From Flavobacterium tagetis (GTDB lineage: Bacteria; Bacteroidota; Bacteroidia; Flavobacteriales; Flavobacteriaceae): a stretch of 64,000 nt of DNA. The stretch is from the NCBI RefSeq assembly GCF_016735615.1, contig NZ_JAERSF010000002.1, positions 1,178,001-1,242,000 of the forward strand. The letters are read 5' to 3'. Positions 8,861 through 19,759 of the stretch are shown here, piece after piece. The first letter of the stretch is position 1. Every line of letters begins with the position of its first letter. Under the pieces are notes generated by a model. That model was not told the origin of the DNA. It saw only the letters and a list, made by a program, of their open reading frames with translations, and searched no databases. A program made the translations under genes and the position numbers.

Positions 8861-9883
8861 ATGAAGAAAATAGGATTTTTATCATTTGGGCATTGGGCTA
8901 ATCATCCATCATACAAAACTCGTACGGCAGCAGATACCTTGTTGCAATCTATCGATTTGGCAGTTGCGGCTGAAGAAATAGGTATAGATGGGGCTTATTT
9001 TCGTGTACATCATTTTGCACAGCAGTTAGCTTCACCTTTTCCTCTGCTTTCGGCTGTAGGTGCTAAGACAAGTAAAATAGAGATTGGAACAGGTGTAATC
9101 GATATGCGATACGAAAACCCGATGTATATGGTTGAAGATGCTGGAGCTGCCGATTTGATCTCAGAAGGACGTTTACAACTCGGAATAAGTAGAGGATCAC
9201 CAGAACAAGTTATTGATGGCTGGCGTTATTTTGGCTACGAACCAGATGCTGGTGAAACCGATGCCGATATGGGTCGTAAAAAAGCTTTAGAATTTTTGGA
9301 TAAATTGAGCGGAGAAGGATTTGCAGAACCAAATCCGTATCCAATGTTTCCAAATCCGCCTGGATTATTGCGTATCGAACCGCATTCTCAAGGATTGAGA
9401 GAACGAATCTGGTGGGGAGCGGCGTCAAATGCTACTGCTATTTGGGCTGCCGAAAACGGTATGCATCTGCAAAGCTCTACGCTTAAATATGATGAAAATG
9501 GTAAACCGTTTCATGTTCAGCAGGCAGAGCAGATAAGATTGTACAAAGAAGCTTGGGAAAAAGCAGGACATCAGCGTGAAGCTAGAGTTTCAGTTAGCCG
9601 TTCGATTTTTGCGATTGTCAACGATCAGGACAGGTACTATTTTGGAGGACAAGCCAAAGGCAATGATAGTTTTGGTTATATCGAGCAAGACAAAAGAGCA
9701 ATCTTTGGCAAAAGCTACACAGCAGAACCCGATAAATTGATTGAAGAATTAGCTCAAGACGAAGCTATCCAAGAAGCAGATACATTGTTGCTGACAATCC
9801 CGAATACGATTGGCGTAGATTACAATGTTCATATTCTGTCGTCTATATTAGAACACGTTGCGCCAGCATTGGGTTGGAGATAG
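8861..9883 (+). CDS. LLM-class flavin-dependent oxidoreductase (luciferase-like)
   Basis: FMN/F420-type TIM-barrel monooxygenase of the bacterial luciferase-like family, cytoplasmic. 340 residues. Typical features are FLSFGHW at the N-terminus, IDGAYFRVHHF, KIEIGTGVIDMRYENP, and the SEGRLQLGISRGSP flavin-contact region. Substrate cannot be inferred. TATATTTG at 8829-8836 fits the Bacteroidota -7 element TAnnTTTG and would give a short leader; no good -33 TTTG is visible. The gene stands alone between two terminators. Confidence 0.88.
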   Translation: MKKIGFLSFGHWANHPSYKTRTAADTLLQSIDLAVAAEEIGIDGAYFRVHHFAQQLASPFPLLSAVGAKTSKIEIGTGVIDMRYENPMYMVEDAGAADLISEGRLQLGISRGSPEQVIDGWRYFGYEPDAGETDADMGRKKALEFLDKLSGEGFAEPNPYPMFPNPPGLLRIEPHSQGLRERIWWGAASNATAIWAAENGMHLQSSTLKYDENGKPFHVQQAEQIRLYKEAWEKAGHQREARVSVSRSIFAIVNDQDRYYFGGQAKGNDSFGYIEQDKRAIFGKSYTAEPDKLIEELAQDEAIQEADTLLLTIPNTIGVDYNVHILSSILEHVAPALGWR

Positions 9884-9905
9884 ATTTTGATTATACAAAA
9901 ATAAT

Positions 9906-9940
9906 ATCCTGAATCAATAATTTGGTTCAGGATTTATTTT
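9906..9940. terminator. Bidirectional terminator between convergent genes
   Basis: An 8-bp stem (9906-9913 with 9926-9933) with a 12-nt loop lies between the LLM gene and the convergent receptor gene. T-rich sequence follows in the plus direction. Confidence 0.7.
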
Positions 9941-9946
9941 TAAAGA

Positions 9947-12328
9947 TTAATTACGATTAGCATCATTCGCCTGTCTGATTGTTTTTGGATCGGTTAGATT
10001 AAATCGATACACAAAACTCAAGCGATATCTTGCCGCATTAGGAATGCTATTGCCTCTAACTACATAATCAGTTCCGGTTGTGACGCTTTTATTCTGGCGG
10101 AGGTTAAAAGCATTCGTAACATCAAAAACAATAGTGGCTTTGTCTTTAAGCAGTAATTTACTAAATCCAAAATCAAGAGATTGTAAGGCTTCGGTAGTGG
10201 TTTGAGCATTACGTTTTTCTCCGCGAAAATTATATCTCCCTTGAAAACTAAACTTAGCTGGAAGTTTTATCTGTGTGCTTAAACGTCCAGTAAAGTTATT
10301 GCTATTATAATCCAGATTTTCTCCCATATAATTTCCTTTTTGTTTAAAGCTGTAAAAATTCATTTCGACATTGATCTGAAGCCATTTCAACGGATTGTAT
10401 AAAGTAGATAATTCAATTCCGCTTCGTATTTCGTAATCAATATTTATGGGTGTTGTCAAGAAAATATCGTCTTGGCGATAAGTAAAATCCTGAATATATC
10501 CTTTTTCATTTTGATAATAAACCGAAGGATTTAAAGTAAATGTTTTCCATGTTTTAAGAAATGCCATTTCAAAAGCATCGGTATAAGAGGGGTTTAAATC
10601 GGGATTTCCAATGTATTGCGCATTCAAATCTGTGACTTCATTAAAAGGATATAAATCATAGAGATAGGGACGTCTAATGCGTTTGCTGTAATTTAACTGT
10701 AAAGTTGAAGCATCAAACTTATAGCTTAGATTAACAGTGGGGAAAAGCTTATTGTATTTCTTTTTATCACTATAAGCGTTTTCTGCATCTTTGATGGAAA
10801 TATTGGTAAACTCAGTTCTCAAACCAAGCATGTAAGTAAACTTTTTGATTTTATCGCTAAATTGTGCGTAGGCGCCAGTTATAGATTCATCATAATTTAA
10901 ATCATTATCAATATTCTGATAGATTACCCAATTGTTATCTTTTTGTTCTTCGGCCAAATAATCGCTAGTAACAGTTCGAATTTCAGTTTTTATTCCAAAT
11001 TCTAAAACAGAAACACTATCAATAGGCTGCACAAAATCAGTCTTAGCAAGAAAATCTTTGCTGTTTCCTACCGAACTTGTTCTGATGCCAGGATAAACGG
11101 AAGCATAAGGAAGCAAACGCTGTGTCGAAAGATCCCATTTTTTATCGCTGTTCCACCAATCGTATTGAACATCTACAGTCCATTTTTTTTCTATTTGTTT
11201 GAAAGTATGGGTATAATTAAACTCAAACTGATTGTAAGCACGTTTTTCCATCGATTTTCCGTTTCTCACCAAAAGACTATCTGGTTCCGTATTTTCAAGA
11301 TCACTGTCGTAATTGTACAGTAAATTGGTTTTGTCATTGTCGTGCGTTGCATTCTTTAAAAATGCGGCAGTAATAGTTTGATGTTCATTAATGTAATAAT
11401 CAGCACCTAGATAAAGCAATTTGCCATCATCATGTCGGTCTTCATTCTGTACACGATTCATATAATTTGGTGTGGTAGTGCTATTTGTTACCTGATCGGT
11501 AGTATACAAACCTTTATAATCGCTTGAACGAATGCTGAAATTAGAAAAAATATTGATTTTGTTTGATTTATAATTGAGACTCGGATTAAGTCGGCTGTCA
11601 TTTGGCGAACCCGCAACTAAACGAACCTGACCGCTAAAACCGCTTTTTTTGTTCTTTTTCAAAATAATATTAATAATGCCTGCTGAACCAGCAGCATCAT
11701 ATCTTGATGAAGGATTGGTAATAACCTCAATCCTCTCAATCTGATCCGCTGCAATCTGGTCAAGTGCATTGTTTTGCGTAAGTCCAGATTGTCTTCCATT
11801 AATTAATACCAAAAGATTGCTGTTACCTCGAAGACTTATTGCTCCAGAAGGACTTACTGCAATTGACGGAACGCCATTTAAGACATCATGAGCTGAACCA
11901 TTTTGCGATAGCACATCTTTACCAACTTCAAATACTTTTTTGTCTAGTTTTAAACTGACATTGGATTTTGCAGCATTAATTTCGACTGCTTTTAATTGCA
12001 CCGCATCTGTCATTAAACCAATTGTTCTCAAGTCAATTTTTGATTTTTCAGAATTGATTTTCAAATCTCTCTCATAGTTTTGATAACCTATATAGCTAAA
12101 CAAAATTTTTATGGTACCTGCTAAAGTTCCTTCTAAATTAAATAAACCATGATCATCTGTTATGGCTGTGATTATTGTTTTAGATGTGCTGTCTTGTACC
12201 ATCACCGTTACATATGGTAATACTTCCTTTGTAGCATGATCTTGAACTTTACCAGAAATAATGGCTTTCTGTGCAAATCCAAAGAGGGGAATGAATAAAA
12301 TTAAAATACTGATTGTTAACTGTTTCAT
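9947..12328 (-). CDS. TonB-dependent receptor-like outer-membrane protein (CarboxypepD_reg plus OMP_b-brl_3)
   Basis: 793 residues. Signal peptide about 1-19, an N-terminal carboxypeptidase-regulatory beta-sandwich (about 22-105, ISGKVQDHATKEVLPYVTV), a plug domain (about 130-215, with ISLRGNSNLLVLINGRQSG and IEVITNPSSRYDAAGSAGIINI), then a long 22-strand-type barrel. The INPSSRYDA and GIINIILKK signature is the one seen in the outer-membrane beta-barrel protein 3 family of Bacteroidota receptors. Ligand unknown. It is divergent from a histidine kinase/LytTR pair 98 bases away, suggesting that the pair controls it. Confidence 0.9.
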   Translation of the reverse strand: MKQLTISILILFIPLFGFAQKAIISGKVQDHATKEVLPYVTVMVQDSTSKTIITAITDDHGLFNLEGTLAGTIKILFSYIGYQNYERDLKINSEKSKIDLRTIGLMTDAVQLKAVEINAAKSNVSLKLDKKVFEVGKDVLSQNGSAHDVLNGVPSIAVSPSGAISLRGNSNLLVLINGRQSGLTQNNALDQIAADQIERIEVITNPSSRYDAAGSAGIINIILKKNKKSGFSGQVRLVAGSPNDSRLNPSLNYKSNKINIFSNFSIRSSDYKGLYTTDQVTNSTTTPNYMNRVQNEDRHDDGKLLYLGADYYINEHQTITAAFLKNATHDNDKTNLLYNYDSDLENTEPDSLLVRNGKSMEKRAYNQFEFNYTHTFKQIEKKWTVDVQYDWWNSDKKWDLSTQRLLPYASVYPGIRTSSVGNSKDFLAKTDFVQPIDSVSVLEFGIKTEIRTVTSDYLAEEQKDNNWVIYQNIDNDLNYDESITGAYAQFSDKIKKFTYMLGLRTEFTNISIKDAENAYSDKKKYNKLFPTVNLSYKFDASTLQLNYSKRIRRPYLYDLYPFNEVTDLNAQYIGNPDLNPSYTDAFEMAFLKTWKTFTLNPSVYYQNEKGYIQDFTYRQDDIFLTTPINIDYEIRSGIELSTLYNPLKWLQINVEMNFYSFKQKGNYMGENLDYNSNNFTGRLSTQIKLPAKFSFQGRYNFRGEKRNAQTTTEALQSLDFGFSKLLLKDKATIVFDVTNAFNLRQNKSVTTGTDYVVRGNSIPNAARYRLSFVYRFNLTDPKTIRQANDANRN

Positions 12329-12465
12329 TTTTTGATTGATTTTTGATTGATTTTATACTGCAAGATTACCTCATAAAATAAAGTGCCGTTCTGGAAAACA
12401 TGCCAATGGCTCTATGAACTTCTCAAATGCATTTAGCAATTCGATATTTATTTTACCTTTATCTT

Positions 12466-14100
12466 ATGTATAAATGTGTCTTTTTTACCGTTTTGTATCT
12501 TCTGCTGTTTACCTCATGTAAGCATTATAAGGAGTATATTACATCTGATGTAACCTACAATGTTGATTACGATCATCAGCAGCACGATTGGAATAATTCT
12601 AACTTTAAATTTCAAGTAGAAGTTGAGATTCAAAAACGTGAAAATAAGACTGAACCATTAGGGCTTCAGATTAATGCTTTTGGTGCTTTTGATGTGTATT
12701 GGGATGGAGTTTTAGTGGGAAGAAATGGACAGATGGCAAAGGCAGATCGTGCTGAGGTGCCAGGAACAGAAACAACTTATTATCAAATTCCAAAGAAATT
12801 GTCCAATGAAAAAAAGCACGTTGTTACCTTAATCGGCACGCAATCGTATTTTCGAGAGGCCGAGCGTGAAATTCATGTAAAACTTGAAAGCTTTTTACAG
12901 CTTCATAGGGCACCTCTTGTGGTATTATCTTTTATGAATATTATGGCGGGCGCTTTCTTGATTGCTTCGATTTACTATTTTTTTCTTTATATAAACAGTG
13001 CCAAAAAAGAATTAACGGTTTTACTTTTTGGAATAATTTGTCTGCTTTTCTTCTTTTTGTTAATTATGGAATACGTAAAGTTTTATGTCGACATTCCGTA
13101 TGATCACTATTATACTCGTTTAAAAATTATTGGCTGGTTGACTTTTGCGATTTCACTGCTAATACCTTGGTATTTCATGCTGCAGTTTGAATTTAAAAGA
13201 AAGAAATTGTTTTTAATTCTTTTACTAATAGTTCTTTTTGGAATTTATATTGGCTATTATGGACATTTTGATATTTCAGCTGCCTATTTTACTATCACAG
13301 CTCGTTTTTTCTCGTTACTGATTGCGATCGATGCCGCAATCAGAAAAATAAAAGGCGGACTAATTGTTGTTGCAGGTTTATTGGCAGGTGTAATAGTCAA
13401 TTATTTTATGTTTTACGATTTCGGATTATTTATTGCTTTTACCATTTTAGTGCTCTGTATGCTTTATCTGCATACGATTCGTGCTAAAGCTATAGAAGAA
13501 GCTCATAATGCATCCTTACTGCTTTCTTCAAGATTGCAGTTAGAATTGATTAAGAAAAATATTCAACCGCATTTTCTTCGCAACACTTTGACTTCGTTAA
13601 TTGACTGGATTGAAGAATCTCCAAAAGAAGGAGTTATTTTTATTCGCGCCCTTGCAGAAGAATTTGATATCATGAATGATATTGCCGAGAATACTCTAAT
13701 TCCGGTTAGACAAGAGATTGATTTATGTCGAAAACATTTGGAAATCATGTCTTTTCGTAAAGAAATCTGTTATGAATGGAAAGAAGAAGGAATAGACGAA
13801 AATGAAATGATTCCGCCTGCAATCTTTCATACCATTATAGAAAACGGAATCACGCACAGCCTTCCTCCAAAACAAGGTTGTATTGTTTTTTCTCTGAGTT
13901 TTACCAAAGAAAAACAATTCAAACAATATACTCTGTTGACGCTTGCCCAAAATCGACAGACTAAAAAGGGACAACGAATAGGAACTGGATTTAAATATAT
14001 AGAAGCAAGATTAACAGAGAGTTATCGCGCCAATTGGTCTTTTGATTCTCATGCTGTAGAAAAAGGCTGGGAAACAACCATTAAAATTTTTGAGAAATAA
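12466..14100 (+). CDS. LytS/YehU-type sensor histidine kinase with probable lipoprotein N-terminus
   Basis: 544 residues from this start. It begins with a lipoprotein-like signal (MYKCVFFTVLYLLLFTSC), then an extracytoplasmic beta-rich domain of about 130 residues, then seven hydrophobic spans, then a His_kinase (PF06580-type) region with KKNIQPHFLRNTL. The ATP-binding region is short: IIENGITHS corresponds to the N-box and GQRIGTGFKYIEARL to the usual GTGxGLxN-RxRL, so the G-boxes look degenerate. An earlier ATG at 12427 is in frame; I prefer 12466 because it gives a proper signal. The stop overlaps the next start by one base, so the two genes are translationally coupled. Confidence 0.85.
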   Translation: MYKCVFFTVLYLLLFTSCKHYKEYITSDVTYNVDYDHQQHDWNNSNFKFQVEVEIQKRENKTEPLGLQINAFGAFDVYWDGVLVGRNGQMAKADRAEVPGTETTYYQIPKKLSNEKKHVVTLIGTQSYFREAEREIHVKLESFLQLHRAPLVVLSFMNIMAGAFLIASIYYFFLYINSAKKELTVLLFGIICLLFFFLLIMEYVKFYVDIPYDHYYTRLKIIGWLTFAISLLIPWYFMLQFEFKRKKLFLILLLIVLFGIYIGYYGHFDISAAYFTITARFFSLLIAIDAAIRKIKGGLIVVAGLLAGVIVNYFMFYDFGLFIAFTILVLCMLYLHTIRAKAIEEAHNASLLLSSRLQLELIKKNIQPHFLRNTLTSLIDWIEESPKEGVIFIRALAEEFDIMNDIAENTLIPVRQEIDLCRKHLEIMSFRKEICYEWKEEGIDENEMIPPAIFHTIIENGITHSLPPKQGCIVFSLSFTKEKQFKQYTLLTLAQNRQTKKGQRIGTGFKYIEARLTESYRANWSFDSHAVEKGWETTIKIFEK

Positions 14101-14795
14101 TGAAGATTCTAATAATTGAAGACGAAGCTCGTATTGCGAAAAGGATAGAAAGAATGGCACGCGACTTTTTTGATAAAGAAGTGCAAATTCTCCTTGCAGA
14201 TTCTCTAGAAAATGGATTGATTGTGATTGAACAACATCCGATTGATTTACTTTTGTTAGATTTAAATCTAAACGGTGAAGACGGATTTGAAATTCTCCAA
14301 ACCTTTGTTGCTGGTCCATTTCAGACTATTATCATTTCAGCTTATACAGACAAGGCAATTACGGCATTCAATTATGGCGTTTTGGACTTTGTGCCTAAAC
14401 CTTTCGACCAAAACAGATTAGCGCAAGCTTTTACACGTTTCACTAATCAAGGAAAGCAATCAGCTGGAGATGCACGATTTTTGGCAGTTAGAAAAGGAAA
14501 AACATTCAGGCTTGTGCCAATTAATGAAATCTTATACATAAAAGGAGCCGGTATTTATACCGAACTTCATTTATCAAACAATAAAATGGAACTTCACGAC
14601 AAATCACTCGAAGCCTTAGAAAAACTACTGCCAGATACATTTGAAAGAATACACAAATCTTATATTCTCTGCTGGGAACAAGCAGATAAAATTATCGTAG
14701 AAGCAGGAGGGAAGTACAGCATACTGTTAAAAAATGGCTATATACTGCCAATTGGCCGTTCTAAGTACAAAGAAATTAAACACAAATTGATCTAA
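14100..14795 (+). CDS. LytTR-family response regulator
   Basis: 231 residues. A receiver domain (about 1-118) has the acidic pair in IIEDEARIAKR, the phospho-acceptor Asp in LLLLDLNLNGEDGF, the conserved Ser in IISAYTD and Lys in FVPKPFD. A LytTR DNA-binding domain (about 135-231) includes ILYIKGAGIYTELHL and FERIHKSYIL, and ends with the usual LPIGRSKYKEIK strand. It is the partner of the upstream kinase. Its likely target is the divergent receptor gene, its own operon, or both. Confidence 0.93.
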   Translation: MKILIIEDEARIAKRIERMARDFFDKEVQILLADSLENGLIVIEQHPIDLLLLDLNLNGEDGFEILQTFVAGPFQTIIISAYTDKAITAFNYGVLDFVPKPFDQNRLAQAFTRFTNQGKQSAGDARFLAVRKGKTFRLVPINEILYIKGAGIYTELHLSNNKMELHDKSLEALEKLLPDTFERIHKSYILCWEQADKIIVEAGGKYSILLKNGYILPIGRSKYKEIKHKLI

Positions 14796-14942
14796 GGCCG
14801 TTGCGAAAAATGAAAAAAGGATAGTAATGCACAAAAAGCATTAACTAATAAAAAAATAGCATTTTTACGCATAAGGTTTTTGTCTAGTTTTATCGTCAGG
14901 AAATAAGAGATCATATTTTCCTATTTTACAAAATATCAAATA

Positions 14943-15926
14943 ATGATTACGACCAAGCGCCTTGTATTAAAACCTTACAAACTAAAAGATTCTGATAGCT
15001 TCTTTAAAAGTTTAACTCATAACAGCGAACATTTATACGATTATTTCGCTAATATGATAAAAGTTAATGATAGCTTGGATTCAGTCAAAAAATATTTCGA
15101 GCAGAAAGAGAAAGATTGGCAAGAAAAAAAAGGTTATGCCTGCGGTATTTTTACAAAAGAAGATAATCAGCTGATAGGGCACATATCGATCAGAGAAATT
15201 GATTGGAGAGTGCCAAAAGGAGAATTGGCTTATTTTATTTTCAAACAGCATAATGGTAATGGCTATGCTTCAGAAGCTTTAATCGCATTCAAAAATTGGT
15301 GTTTTGCAGAAAAGAAGTTTAATAGACTTTTTATGAAAATTGCTGAAGAAAATACAGCAAGCATTAAAGTTGCCGAATGCTCTGGATTTATTTATGAAGG
15401 ACTTTTAAAGAAAGATTATAAAAAAAGAGAACAAGATTTAATTGATATGAATATATATGGATATACAGAAGATTTGAAACTAGAAAGAACAAATTCTCAA
15501 AATGCAGATTTCTCCAAATTGATTGTACAATTAGACGTCAATTTAGCAAGCAGAAACGGAGAGATGCAGGAGTATTTTAATCAGTTTAATAAGGTTGATA
15601 ATATCAAGCATGTTATTATTGCTTATGTGAACGGCATTGCAGTAGGTTGTGGAGCTATAAAACAATTTGATGCCGAATCTGTTGAGGTAAAACGCATGTT
15701 TGTTTCAGATGAATATAGAGGCCGAGGCATCTCGCGTAAAATTCTAAGTGAACTTGAAAACTGGGCAAAAGAATTAGGTTACGAATCAACTGTTTTAGAA
15801 ACCAGTAATGTGCAGGTAGAAGCAGTAGGGCTGTATACTAAAAGCGGTTATGCAATTACAGAAAATTACGGACAATATGCGGGTATAGAAAGCAGTATTT
15901 GTTTTAAAAAATCACTTTATCGCTAA
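14943..15926 (+). CDS. Double GNAT acetyltransferase (RimJ/RimL-type plus GNAT fusion)
   Basis: 327 residues holding two acetyl-CoA-dependent acetyltransferase domains. The first (about 1-180) is RimJ/RimL-like: MITTKRLVLKPYKLKDSD, GHISIREIDWRVPKGELAYF, then a weak motif A (HNGNGYASEALIAF) and NTASIKVAECSGFIYEG. The second (about 190-327) has a canonical pyrophosphate loop, RMFVSDEYRGRGISRKIL, and ends EAVGLYTKSGYAI. Each half resembles a free-standing GNAT protein, so this is a fusion. Substrates unknown. The gene is alone, with a strong terminator after it. Confidence 0.88.
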   Translation: MITTKRLVLKPYKLKDSDSFFKSLTHNSEHLYDYFANMIKVNDSLDSVKKYFEQKEKDWQEKKGYACGIFTKEDNQLIGHISIREIDWRVPKGELAYFIFKQHNGNGYASEALIAFKNWCFAEKKFNRLFMKIAEENTASIKVAECSGFIYEGLLKKDYKKREQDLIDMNIYGYTEDLKLERTNSQNADFSKLIVQLDVNLASRNGEMQEYFNQFNKVDNIKHVIIAYVNGIAVGCGAIKQFDAESVEVKRMFVSDEYRGRGISRKILSELENWAKELGYESTVLETSNVQVEAVGLYTKSGYAITENYGQYAGIESSICFKKSLYR

Positions 15927-15932
15927 AATAAT

Positions 15933-15977
15933 CAACTCCGATGTTTTTATTGGTAATGATAAAAAGCATCGGAGTTG
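15933..15977. terminator. Strong bidirectional terminator
   Basis: An 11-bp perfect stem (15933-15943 with 15967-15977) is extended by a TTTTT/AAAAA pairing toward the loop. It lies between the double GNAT gene and the convergent lyase-like gene, and T-rich sequence follows in the plus direction. Confidence 0.85.
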
Positions 15978-16021
15978 TGTATTTTATTTTTTCCGGTCCA
16001 AATTGTTTTAAAGCTTATATA

Positions 16022-16813
16022 TTATAGAGCATCCCAAGAAGCGCTCGGATAGTAAATAGAGCTTGTTACAGGAGCTGTCCAGTAGTCTTGGCTTCCGCCA
16101 CGGAAGGTGTGAAGACTTACAGCATTTACATTTCGCTTAGAATCGTTTGTTACCCAGCGAATTTTTTCATTCAATATCTCTGTACCATTTACATAATATT
16201 TTACATATCCATCTGTATTTGATCCAGTATTCAGCTTCACTGATATTTGACAATTGTATGTAACACCTTCTTGGATATAATATTTTTTTCCAAAATCATT
16301 TCCATACTGTCCAGGCTGATCTCTATAATATACATAAGGCTGAAGATAAGCGCCACTTCCTTTAGCAGTGTTTGACCCATTTGGGCAATACCACATAAAT
16401 CTGGCACTTCCACCATTTCCGTCCCAGGCTGCATCGCCACCTGTATTTTGGTCACCAATTAAGATTCCATATCCGCATTTTCCACCACGGCTCCAGTAAA
16501 ATCCGTTATTAAATTTCATTTGGAACCAAACAGTGTAAACTCCAGTTGACCAAACACCATACGATGTGCATAAACCACCAGGGCAAGACAGTGTATTAGT
16601 TTGCAATGTAATTGTTCTTGCTCCAGTTGTACCTTTTGCTGTTGTGCTGCCTTCAAGTGCCGAATTAGATGCGAGAGTATCTTTACTAGCAATTTGTTGA
16701 GCTTCTTTTTTAGCAGTTTGGGGCGTATTTAAATCTTCTTGTTCCTTTTCGCAACAAATGAATACTAATGCCATGGTAAGTAGCATACTGGTTAATTTTA
16801 AGAATTTCTTCAT
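16022..16813 (-). CDS. Polysaccharide lyase-like lipoprotein (PL14/PL20-type jelly roll)
   Basis: 263 residues from the start MKKFLKLTSMLL; nine residues upstream another ATG exists but does not improve the signal. The signal ends LVFICCEKE, so a lipidated cysteine is likely although the lipobox has Cys where Ser is usual. A linker of about 55 residues precedes a beta-rich domain. GGKCGYGILIGDQ, SARFMWYC, the LNTGSNTDGYVKYYVNG strand and the HTFRGGSQDYW strand fit the jelly-roll of alginate/glucuronan lyase-like families. Activity is inferred from that pattern only. Probably surface-anchored. Confidence 0.6.
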   Translation of the reverse strand: MKKFLKLTSMLLTMALVFICCEKEQEDLNTPQTAKKEAQQIASKDTLASNSALEGSTTAKGTTGARTITLQTNTLSCPGGLCTSYGVWSTGVYTVWFQMKFNNGFYWSRGGKCGYGILIGDQNTGGDAAWDGNGGSARFMWYCPNGSNTAKGSGAYLQPYVYYRDQPGQYGNDFGKKYYIQEGVTYNCQISVKLNTGSNTDGYVKYYVNGTEILNEKIRWVTNDSKRNVNAVSLHTFRGGSQDYWTAPVTSSIYYPSASWDAL

Positions 16814-16932
16814 TTTTTTAATTTTAAGGTTAGTAAACAATTAATAGTTAGTAAATAATAGATAGTAGATTACGGTATTTGGAACCGAAAGTGTAAAGTT
16901 GGATATTAATAATTTTGGAGAGGAGTAATTAA

Positions 16933-16948
16933 GTACGTTTTTACGTAC
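16933..16948. promoter_or_regulatory. Short perfect inverted repeat between lyase-like gene and katG
   Basis: GTACGT-TTTT-ACGTAC, a 6-bp stem with a 4-base spacer, lies in the 487-bp divergent gap (16814-17300). It could be a factor site. Nothing else in the gap, which is strongly AT-rich, is clearly recognisable. Confidence 0.35.
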
Positions 16949-17288
16949 ACAAAAATACAGGCTATGTTTTTTGTGTATTTATAGGAGAAATCAGAACTCT
17001 ATTTTATCTCAGAAAAACTGTTTCAGATCAAATATTTACTGCAAATGACTGTACTATAAAATTTTATATAAATGAAAAGATTCTTTTTATTAAATTTATT
17101 GTAGTTAAAACCTCATGTAAAAAAATGTTATTTATTAGTAAAAGACATTTTTTGTAAAAATATCTGAGCAATAAGGATTTTAAATGCAAGAAATGTTTAT
17201 AAATAGATTTTGTCTATTTCGGAAGTAGTATTTACAATCTACAGCCCTAATTTTCTCTTTCATTAGTTTGTAATTTAGTCAAAAATAA

Positions 17289-19577
<2,289 letters not shown>

Positions 19578-19598
19578 ATAGCAGTAATCAATAAACTA

Positions 19599-19630
19599 AA
19601 AAAGACGCCTATTTGGCGTTTTTTTTTTGA
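19599..19630 (+). terminator. Intrinsic terminator of katG
   Basis: ACGCC/GGCGT stem (19606-19610 with 19616-19620) with a 5-nt loop, extended by A/T pairs and followed by about ten T. Confidence 0.88.
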
Positions 19631-19759
19631 ATAGACATTCTGAAAATGATACTAATTTACCATGTAATCAGGTATTGTTTTCTCTAATTGGCGTCAGTAA
19701 ATTTGTGACTAATCAAACAAACACCAATGAGAGTTAACAATATAGATAGTTTTTTAGTA

